Source: Sphagnum compactum
Lineage: Eukaryota; Bryophyta; Sphagnopsida; Sphagnales
Direction of reading: 5' to 3'
Length of the DNA: 64,000 bases
Assembly (NCBI GenBank): GCA_965153455.1
Contig: OZ234493.1
Coordinates: forward strand, 7,678,213-7,742,212
Under the pieces are notes generated by a model that saw only the letters and a program-made list of their open reading frames with translations, had not been told where the DNA came from and did not search any database. Positions within the stretch are counted from its first letter, which is position 1. Each line of letters starts with the position of its first letter. This document shows, piece after piece, positions 50,501 to 61,400 of this stretch. The translations under genes were made by a program, and so were the position numbers.

Positions 50501-53500
50501 TGATGTCAGTAGAACTCTTCAGGTAGCTGATGTAATGCATGCACTAATGTTTAAATGATTGAGTCAGTGCAGTAAATGTACATGAGCGTATGCTTAAATG
50601 CAAGCATGGAGGGTGCAATTATGGTAGGCAAGTTTTTGGGGCAAAACAACCTAGATATTGGCTCTAATTATACCAAAGTTCTACTATTCCTCTTTTCATG
50701 TAATTGACATGTTCATTGCATCCATTATACCTATCTTTTAGTCTTTTTTGACATCTTAACATAGATTAAGGTCTAATATCTCTTTGCAGTACTATATATT
50801 GGCATGTTCTTAAATAATGATTCTATCAAACATTTGTTCTACCAAATTGTCAACCTAAAGCACCTAGATGGAACCTTGCATTGTAGGCACCTCCAAATTT
50901 TTGGAAGCTACGAACTGATGTTACTTGGTAACAATGTAGATGAGTATGTGGATATGGTGAAGGCTAGGATTATTGACCTAGTGAAGGTTATTAAAATTGT
51001 TTTTACAAATGCAGCTAAATAAGTTATGTCAAAAAACAATTCTCCTCTATTTGTGAAAATTGTGATTTGGAGACTCCAATGGTTTGTGAATGTTTAAACA
51101 ATTCTAATAGTGTATTTGTATTTGGGTGGTTGTAATGTGTCATCCTTGATAACAACTATCAAAGTAGTGTTGGCTGATTTTCCAAAGGAAGAAAAAGAGA
51201 TGGTTGGCATGGGTGGCATGGAGGGAGTAGGTATGGGAGGTACGGACTACTAAAGTAAGAAATTCATCATTTCTTGCAACTGTAGAAGCAACCATTGCCC
51301 ACACCACACTCGATTATAACATGAACAAGAGACTTAGTGTAAGAACAATTTTCCAATTTTAAGATTGTTGCTAAACAATGGTTTGAAGTATGTGCAACTC
51401 ATTGAAAGTATACATGATTGAAGGTTTGAATCATTAAGAACGTTAATTAACATTGGCTTGAAATATATGCAAGTTAAGATCTAAGCTTAAAGTACTATAA
51501 TGACGAAGTTTTTGGTTTGGTTTTAATACATGAAGACACACCAACATTGAATTATTGTATAATGCTCCATTATTTGTTGTGTTTTTTGACATGGGAATGA
51601 AACAATTTATGATATTATGAACAATTCACTATTGCAGAAACATGTGGATTCAAGAGGGCCAAAAAAATTGAAGTCCAAGGAGTGGAAGATGGATTTTATG
51701 GCACTTGGTTTCTTGTGACATTTTTTAAAAGATTTTTAGAGAAATGTTTGTGAGATACGATGAATTTGTCAATGAAAAGGAGAACTCAAAAACATTTACA
51801 TGAAATGGTACAAATTTCACAACTTCGACCAAATTTTCCAAATATAAACAATAAGTCATGGGTCAATAATGATGCAGTTGAAGTCTATGAATTCAATTAT
51901 TGGTGGGTTAGAAATATTATAAGGTGCCTACCTTGTGAAACCAAATATGTTGTATATTTCCTTGAAAGTTCACAAGAAATGCAAATTGATGCATCATGCA
52001 TATGTATTTGTCAAAATTGGGTGTAATTAAACAATGTGTGTGATTTTACTTGGCAACTACACATCATTGGCATGGTATGCATTATATTTCATTCAACTTC
52101 ATTCATTTTTTATGAAGTTTGATTTGCAATATGTTTGAAAAAACATTCATTAATGAAAAATATATTGATGGTTATTGTGTGCACCTGAAGATTCAAAGGT
52201 TACAAAAACAAAATCAAGTTCAAAACAACCCAAAAAAAAGATGGAGTGATTAATAAAAAGTTTCATAGATTGCAACATGAAGGTGTATCTAAAATTTTTA
52301 ATTGCACTACATGTTGAGAAAAATATTTAAACCAAAGTAGAACACTTTCTGTTAATGGATGTTTGTAAAATCTTTAGTATCAATGAGTATTCAAGTCAAA
52401 TCGCTTATTAAAAAAAATGTTCAAACATGATTAAGATGCTATAATTTGGTATAAAACTTGTTACAAAATAAATAAAGTTGGAAAAACAATGTATTATTTT
52501 CAAAATCATTGTAAATTTCACCAATTTCTATATGTTTGAAAATGTTGATGTTTGAACTTGTCAACAAAGTTTGAATCATTACAATTTATTCGTACCTTTT
52601 TTGCTTTCTTTGCCATTGGATATTGTCCTAGATGCCATAGGCACCACATATGTTTATGCTTCATAACAACATATGGCATTAACTTTAGAATGGCAAATTT
52701 GACGAATTTTTTTTCATTTTCTGAATTTGTAAAAGCGATGATTTTTTAATGTTGAAAAACATGATTTTTTAATTGTTTCTGCAAAAAAATTGTGAAAGTT
52801 TTTACAAAAATTGTCACAAATGTGTCAATTTTTTTCATTTCACAAAAACATCAATTTTTTTGTTGCAAAAGAATTTTATATTGCAAAGATATACATTTTT
52901 CAACTTCTCTTCTCAAATTTTGCTAAATAGAAAATGTTTGCCACAATTTTTTTGATTTCACAAAAGTGGAAAAAAATTCTTGGAATTTTTTTTTTCAAAC
53001 TAAAAAAAGAATGTTTCACCAATTTTTTTTGTAAAATAAAAAATTAACAAAAAAACATCCCAAGAAAGAAAAAACAAATGCATTACTCGACATTCAAAAA
53101 TAAAAAACTTTTCACCAAAAGCCTACTACCCCTATAGTTAAGGGCGAACCCTATGCCAGTCATTTCAATAATTTTAAGCCACAATAGGTTGTAGTTGTCT
53201 AGCTTTCAAGTGATAGTAGATAATTGGTCGTAACAATATGGGAATTCAATACAATTATCCATAAAGTAAAGGAAACACATCACTAGAACCTTGAATTTCA
53301 TCATGCACGAGGTTAGATTAAAAAAACCTACAAAAAAACACATTAGCATCCAAGGGGGCAAGGGTGAAACTTAAAAAGCCATAAATTTTGGTGATTAACT
53401 GAGTTTCATCCTATTTTTCCTTTTTCTTAAGCGCCTCCATTGCTACTACATATATTTTCATTGCTCCTACCTATATAACTATTATAATTACTCTCAAACC

Positions 53501-56500
53501 TCGTGCATTAAATGCTGAATATTAACATCTCAATATTTCCTATGCAATTTGTGCTTTGCATGATCATGTGATCAACACCCAATTTCAACATCGACTTCAT
53601 TGCAAATAAATAATATGTGATCATTTTGGTTTATGAACTTTAGTAGAATTTCATAATCTTCATTGCATTACAACACGGTTGTTTGCATGCATTTCAAATA
53701 ATAAAAAATAACTTGTTTTCCTTTTGTGTCAAATTTCTTGGTGTGTTTAAGGTTTGTGAGAAAGGACATTATTGGAACAAATTCTAAAAGAAAAAAAAAA
53801 TGTTCCTCCCTAGATTTAGGGTTTCAAACATATTATCATTACCACATTGCTATTGGTGAAATTGTTGTTGCAAACTTTTTCTCCTTTTCAAATGTGCAAT
53901 TGGATGTTTATTATAATGATGAAATGATGCATTGAAAAGAAATGTCAAATGTGCAAGAAATTCACAATCCAATTTTTTTATGTGGGATTTTTTATGCCTT
54001 ATGCTTAGATGTTTGCTTGCACATGGGGGCAAGCTAAATTTCTATTTTTCCTTCATAAAACATCTTGTTCACACTTTTTTTGATTTGTGTTGTATTTTAA
54101 GTTGAAAGCTTGATTATCAACCTGTCTTTGCTTCTTCCTAACCAAGAAAATAAAGTTTAGAATTGAGCATGCGATCTAAGACCAACGTGTGTGACAAAAT
54201 TAGGAAATAATGCTTGGAATATGATCAAACGCGGAGTTTAAAAAATGAATTAAATGAAAAATGGAGAACAAAAATTTCTTCTTTTTTTCACAAAATGCAA
54301 TATTGTGCCATTGTGCAGAGTTGTGAAACTTTTTAACAAATTTAAACATTACAAAACCTTGCGTAATATGTACAGCAATGCCCCAAATGAAAAAAAAAAA
54401 AACAACTCCTATGACATGGCAAATCTTGGAATGACACCTTACACAATTTCCAATAATGTAGACATGGTGCACCTTTGCATCAATTGCCATGCCAATAAAA
54501 AAAACATCAAAACACATCTTATGTTGTGTACCAATCACCTTCATGCATGGCTGCATTACTCTCAACACAACCATTCCACATCCAACTTTTTTCTTTTCTT
54601 GACATTAGGATGCACATGGAGTCCAAGAACTAGGGCTTTACTATAGGCCAAATTGTGGAAATAAGTCTTTTAAACAACCCTTTTCTAAGTTGGGACAACA
54701 TCTTAGACCACAATTAGAACACAAATGAAATAGCTAAGTCATTGGGCCCAATATTATCATAGAATGTACACACAAATCCTTGGTTCCAAACATATATGTC
54801 CATTTTTTAACAACCCAAAAAAAAAAAAAAAACATGTGCATTCTCACATTGGACGTGGTACAAGATATCATTGAAAAACACGTTACACACAACACAACAT
54901 TCATGACCATGGACATACTAGAAACTTGACTTTTTTGTTTGACATGCATGTACAAAGAATAACAAAAAATTAAAAAGATTATTACATAATTGGTTGTGTG
55001 GAACAACATGGAATTGATGGAAAACCACAAACATCTTAAACCATGATTGTGTGAAAAACCACATTGAACTTCACAACACAAGTTATTTCCTTGGAAACAA
55101 CCTTGTTCCCATTTTTATTCCTTCATGGACATGGAGCTTATGATGGCAAATACCCTTCAAAGACGATATAAAATATTGAATGAGTCCATTATTTTCACCC
55201 TTTACATTATACAAACCATATTTGCTTTATATGTACGATCTTTGATAATCTTTACAATTAATCAAACAAACCTCAAAAACATGCCTACAAAATGACCTTA
55301 AATTTCTTTTACAAAATCCACATATGAACTGAAAAAATGCTTTGAAACAACTTGTCAAATACAATTTCCCCTCTAACATATTATAATTTTCCACACAAAA
55401 GTCAAAAGATTCATGTAATAACTATTATTATCACCACATCAACTACTTGGCCATTTTTTTTAAAAATTCATATGCTATGAAGTTCAACATTGTGGATTGT
55501 TACATGCACACATTATCCTTTGGGTCGCAAAAAATGATGTTCAATAAGTCACATATGAAATCATTGTGTTCATTCTTGCAACATTAGACGAAAACATACA
55601 TGTTTCAAGAACCCATAGACCCCATGCAAGTGACACTTTACAAAACTTCACACATGTGGAAACAAATGTAGTCACAAAACCTTTCAAAATCAATGCAAGT
55701 ATGGATTTCCTTTCAATGCACATTTAGAACACCATTCAAAATTCAACAACTACACGAATCGTTGGTAGTATTACCAACCACAACATGAAAACCATAATGT
55801 TATGCCGCACCATGCATCTTTACTTCTTTTATGGGGTGTTCATTTGAACATTTAATGCATCATTTCCTCCTATTGGTCATATTATCTTTTCAAATATGCC
55901 ATGAAATGTGAACAACACAGAGCAATTAATTTGAACAAAAGAAATGCAAAACGTTTAGGTTTAAAAGATGTATCAAACACATAATTATAATTCATTTCTT
56001 TTCTTATCATTAACAAACCTATATTTCCAGCAAAAGCTACATTCACATGTCCACAAATACTTGTGGTTAAAAAAAGTAAAGTTGTAAGATTTATTGATTC
56101 AAAACCTCTTCAAATGTGTAAAAAACTAATCACAAAGTCAAGAATTTTTAAGTTTCATCCCATTGATGTATACAAAAATCAACCTTCACATTTTGAAAAC
56201 ATGACTTTCATTTAGTACTTTACAAAATTTGAATATAACAAAATGCAACATCCATTTTCACAACATTGCCATGATCAAGATAACTTAGGAAATTTCATTT
56301 ACATGACCAACAAATTAACAAGATTCACAAATTTCCATCCCGCACATAACACTAAATAATGTTTTTACAACATATTATTACGAAAAATAACATTTCGAAA
56401 TGAAACCGAATTATTATCCACATCAAATTAAAAAAATAGCTACGTACAAGAATGTCACATTCGCAGCCTTTTTTTTATCAGAATCAAATACCATTTGAAC

Positions 56501-57300
56501 ATTTTTGATGAAATAAGCACATAAAAACCTCTTAGAAATTGAAAAACAATCACAACTGCTTCAATAAACATTGCATTAACTTTTAAACACTTTGATTAAA
56601 TTAACAAAGAAATTGATTTTCACACAACTCTTGGATTAACCAAAACTTCAGTTTTACAAATTACATTGGAAGGCTTAGGCAATATGGAGAATAAAGATTC
56701 ACATCAAAGATTCCAAATATCCATCAAAAATCAAAGTCAACATTTTGCCTACCACTAAAACCATAGGTACATCATATTCGCATCACCATTATTGCCTTTC
56801 TCTAGCTAGTAGATTCATTCTAAACAACAATTTACACAAATGTCTTATTCAACTCATGGCTTTTTGCTCGCCCGTATTTAGGAAAAGGTCCATTTGTAAT
56901 AAGCCAATTGCAACTAATATCAAATTTTCCTTAATCTCCACATATTACATGTTTTTACAAGACCAAAAACAAAAAGCTCCAAACCTATTGCAACTTCATC
57001 CAAAGTATAATGTCCAAGCAATTCTACTCTATTTTGCATGGAACTATTATAACTAGTGTTGCTAGAATTTAAATTGGCCATGACCTTGCAATTATTAAAA
57101 GCATGTAGAGTTCGTTCCTTCATTTCCTCTCAATTATTTTTGATTTCCTTCCTTGTCGCCACCACTTCAAGTGCATTTCTTTTAATATGTGTCTTCTATC
57201 GGAAAACTTCATGTCACATTTTCCATTTTACATCTCCTTACTTAGTTGATCTCAACTTTCAAATGAAATCAATGATTTATCCCTAAACATGTTTCTTCAT
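47576..57300. other. Long intergenic region, no gene recognised
   Basis: The first several hundred bases should include the PIMT 3'UTR. Up to about 50.5 kb the composition is moderate with scattered short frames. From about 50.6 to 57.3 kb the DNA is AT-rich and repetitive in A/T. Frames such as those at 50804-51022, 51760-52026 and 54200-54646 match no family I know and lack splice support. Old transposon remains are likely but not identified. Confidence 0.5.
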
Positions 57301-57311
57301 ATTATCCATAG

Positions 57312-57345
57312 AAAATAAAGTGTTTCTTTTTCACTTTTGTATTTT
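57312..57345 (+). repeat. 34-nt repeat shared with 43872-43905
   Basis: AAAATAAAGTGTTTCTTTTT and the following 14 nt are identical to 43872-43905, in the same orientation. At the left locus this block lies to the right of the Helitron-end-like sequence; here it lies to its left, 152 nt away. Confidence 0.85.
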
Positions 57346-57497
57346 TCTTTATTTGGATGCAAGTTTGAAGTTTGGAGAACGAAGACACACCTCATTCTTT
57401 TTCAAGTAGGGTTTTTCTTCATTATTATAAGTTTTATTTTTTCTTATTTTCTACTCTTTATTTGGTTTCTTCTTTTTTGTAATTTTTTGTCTTTTAA

Positions 57498-57640
57498 CTA
57501 GTTTGAACCCCGTGCCTAATGCACAGGTGTGTTATTTCAACAATGTTTGGTTCATGTTTTAGTTTTTTTTTTAAACTTTTATCTTTTTTGTTTTGTATTT
57601 TTATGTGTTTTCTGTTTTTATTATTATTTTGTATAATGTG
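57498..57640 (-). mobile_element. Second Helitron-like 3' end copy
   Basis: Positions 57498-57547 are identical to 43747-43796, in the same orientation. Similarity continues with length differences in T-rich tracts to TTTTGTATAAT at about 57640. On the minus strand it again ends hairpin-GTTCAAA-CTAG with T in the flank. Beyond 57640 the sequence is unrelated to the left copy. Confidence 0.65.
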
Positions 57641-58430
57641 CCTCCCCGCACCAAGGGAGGGCCCTAGGCCTTAGTGGCTCGTTTATGGTTTAAGAAACTC
57701 CACTAGGCTATGTTGGATTTGAAGAGAAAAAGGGAAGGGGGATTATGGATGGATGGGAAAGAGCAGCAACAAACTAGGTAGTCGTGTTAGACCTACTTTC
57801 CGCGTGTCTGTTCTGTCCAGTGAATGCATGGCAAGTCAGCTTCACGCAAGTCGTTGTAGCGTCGCGTCACCGTCGTTCCGTGGAAGGAGGTAAAGTACTT
57901 AGAAGCAACGAAAGGAGAAGACGAGAGACGGAAAAAAGAAGTGCATCGTCGAGTCGTACACTAGAGGGAAGGTGTACTGGCGTATTGGAAAGCTCCTACT
58001 GCGACAGCAGCGCCGTTAGAGAGCATCCCTCAGCGGTGCTCACCGTATGTGACCCTACAAAAAAATATTTTTCACATCCAAGTTTAGTTATTTATTTTTC
58101 TTTTCTTTTTCCAACTCTACCCATCATTCCCGGGACTTCCCGTCGATGATGTGGAGCTGTTTCTTACACTGCTGACACAGCACGGAAGATTTGCAGTGTG
58201 TACTGAGAAAACAATTTCTTCTTGTAGCGTCGGTTTCGTTTGGTCAAGCAACAAAAGGAGGAGGAAGAAGAAAGCGTACTAAGGTCGGAAGCTCAGTTCT
58301 TGGTAGATCCGGTCTGGTTCTTCTCTCGCATCTCAGCTGCAAAGAGGAGGAGGAGGAGGAGGAGGCGAGGTAATCGATCGCGTCGTTGAGGACAATATTG
58401 AAGAAACGTGAGAGGAAAGAGATAGCGATC
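57641..58430. promoter_or_regulatory. Upstream and 5' leader region of phosphofructokinase
   Basis: GC content rises sharply from about 57.8 kb. A GAG microsatellite lies at 58344-58365, close to the start codon and probably in the 5'UTR. Frames seen here (for example from about 57784) have no family match. Promoter role is inferred from position. Confidence 0.45.
58344..58365 (+). repeat. GAG trinucleotide microsatellite in PFK leader
   Basis: About seven GAG/AGG units, 66 bp upstream of the PFK start codon. Purine-rich repeats are common in plant 5'UTRs. Confidence 0.85.
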
Positions 58431-61400
58431 ATGTCTATCGATTTAGAACCCAGCAAAATTGTGAAAGGTGCAGGTGGTGCTATTCTGGAAGATGTTCCGC
58501 ACATCACAGATTGGCTTCCTGACCTTCCGGTGAGTCATTGCGTTAAGCTCTCTCAATGTGCGAGACGGCTATCATTGGCTTCTATAACTAAAGAGGAAAC
58601 GAAAGCACACGCCTCTCTTTTTTTTCGTTCCTTATTCATGCCTAGGAGACGCATCCTTCAGTTTAGTATCGCTCCTATCTGAATTGGCTTTCCGCATTGT
58701 GAGGATTGGCATTATGGATGCTTTGTCGATAGTCAATTTGCAGAGCTGAACTTGAGGGAGGAGATAGATTCGCAGCAGATCGAAGCCAAAATCTCAAGTG
58801 ATAGCGCTCCGTAGCATTGGCACAGGGTTCAATCCAGAGCTGGAAGTCCTTGTGCAGATCCTGATCTTGTGCATGACATCTTGCTAATCCATTATTGAAA
58901 CAGTCCATGTGCTATGTCGAAATGCTGAAGTTTCTTATAGCAGATGGAAATACTGCTGTGGCTCTGAAGGATTTTGTTTTGTTTGTTTGATTTGCTTGAC
59001 AATTGGCCTGAACTTGTTTGATCTGTACATATTGTGTGCAGACCTATGCAAATCCTTTGAAGTACCATCCTGCGTATGCTGCTGTGAGGTGAGCTTATCC
59101 AGTTTTATTCAACATTGTGAGAAGGGATTGACATGGTCAGAAAGATACTCTGTATGGATATATTACAAAATGGCTGGTATGGCAGAAATTTTCTTGCTTT
59201 CACTAAAAGGAAAAATGTGAAAATGATAATAACCTTGAGCAAGGCTCATTGAGGACCTTCTGCATGCTGTTGCTGTTTTAACTACCCAAGCTGAAAACCT
59301 TCAAATTTGTAATTTCTCAAAACATGTCAAGCACCTGTGTTATAAACATTGGGTTTGGTGCACAGGGCAAGTGGGGGAAATTTTAAGTGATGAAAACTGA
59401 GATTGCCATTTGATCGTATACTTTTGGGCTGGCTTTTGTGATGCAGGCAATACTTTGTGGAAGAAAATGATGTTGTTGCAAAGGATGTAAGTTTGATTAC
59501 ACACTTTCCTTGAAATCCCAACATGAGAACTGGATTTGCTGGGCCTGGTCATATATTGTGCTTCTCTGTTGGGCAGTCACATTTTCTGCTTGAACATTGA
59601 AGAGAGAGTTCAGTTCATCTCATCATGCACAAGGTTACATCATTTGATGTCTGAGACACCAACATTGTGCATGAAAGCAGACAAGGTTGAACTGATTTGG
59701 TACTAACTTTCAGTCTAGACTAAGGACAGCCATGTATGTGTAACAGGTGGTGGTCAATGTGAACCGCACTTCAGGTGCTATTTACTTTCGGCGAGCTGGA
59801 CCTCGAGATAAGGTTCTCTCCATCTCTCTCTGTCTCTCTCTCCTGGAAGATACATTTAGAACATGGGAGAATATTGGATCACATCTGTCAATGGGAGTTT
59901 CTGCCCCATCATGAGCAATGCTGTTGTAATTCCTTTTCCAGGGTGTAGAAGCTTGACTGCCTATTGCAGAGTACATACAGTCCATGCTTATATAAGTCTT
60001 TTTGTTTTCATATTAAACTCTGCTTTGCTTTGTTTCTTTTCCAATTTTGCAGATCTACTTCAAACCAGAGGATGTGAAAGCCTGCATTGTTACATGTGGG
60101 GGCCTGTGTCCTGGTTTGAACACTGTGATTCGGGAGATAGTGTGTGGGCTTTGGACCCAGTATGGTGTCCGTGAGATCTTTGGCATAATTGTATGACATT
60201 TCTAGCTAATGCTCTTCAAATTTCATGACGGCAAGCTGCACCATGGAGAATTGTCCAGCATTAGGTCTTGCGTTGCATGCATTCTAACAAGTTCCTGAAT
60301 TGGGGTAATGCATGACAGCTGGTGAGGAATTTCCATGGTCTTTAGAGGTTGCTTACTGTGGAAGATTTATTGGACCTATGAGGACTAGTTTAAAGTTAGG
60401 TGGGTACATAAGTGTGCTGCCATTAAAGTTCAGCTTGTGGGTGCAGGGAGGCTACAGAGGATTTTATTGCCGAAATACCATAGATCTTAATCCGAAATTT
60501 GTGAATGACATCCACAAGCGGGGAGGCACCATTCTGTGTACCTCACGTGGTGGTCATGAGACTTCAAAAATTGTTGACTCTATTGAAGATCGTGGGATCA
60601 ATCAGGTGAGTGATGCAGTTTCAATTCCTAATTGTCATACTAATTTCTGGAGATCTGAAAAAGATTAGTATCTAATTGTAGGACAATACCTGCCCTGCTG
60701 TCAATGTGTTATCCAGTGGTTTCACAATTCCTTGCTTTGCTGACACACTGGGTTAAATTCTCCAAGAGCTTTGTTGGCACTGTGTTCTCTCTTGTATGCA
60801 AAGTGTCTCCTTCATTGATTTGAGATGAGTGAACTTTCATTGATGAGAAAGTTATATACTCATTAGGGACTTGCTTGAATTATTGATCCCATTGAAAGAC
60901 CAAAGCATTTATCTTTTAGTAGTGTTACACAGTCAATATCTCTCATAAAAACTGTGGGCAATATGTTTTCTGCATTCACAAGTAATCAAACGTTAGGGGA
61001 GATTATTGGTCTTCAGACAGCACTGAATGAACTGGTCAAGAAACACACTATGTTTCACTTCACCAGAGAAGTAGTTGCTCAACTTACAACACTGAAATTC
61101 TCAAGAGGGACTTGGCTTTGAAGTGCTCTGTTAGGAAGTCATCACCTTGTTGATTGCTCACTGAGTGTCCAGAACTCAGATGAAGTGGAATGTGACAACT
61201 GTGAAGGTGTACATCATAGGTGGGGATGGTACTCAGAAGGGAGCTTGGGCCATTCATAAGGTATACTCTATGTCTCTTGAGATGATCCCCTCCCTCTTCT
61301 TTAATAGATCAAGGCTTGTCCCTGTATGTTATGGGAGAGATGATTGGAGCTCTGGGTGCTGACAGGCAGAGGTCATAATTTCTCCATGCTTGATTCCTGC

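Noticed and set aside
43747-57640. One 13.9-kb LTR element bounded by the two matching repeats
   Set aside because: The shared blocks are in different order at the two ends, no TG...CA termini are present, and no gag-pol sequence was found between them; the PIMT gene also lies inside.
57784-58149. 121-residue open frame upstream of PFK
   Set aside because: Arg/Ser-rich composition follows the GC-rich leader; no domain and no link to the PFK start.
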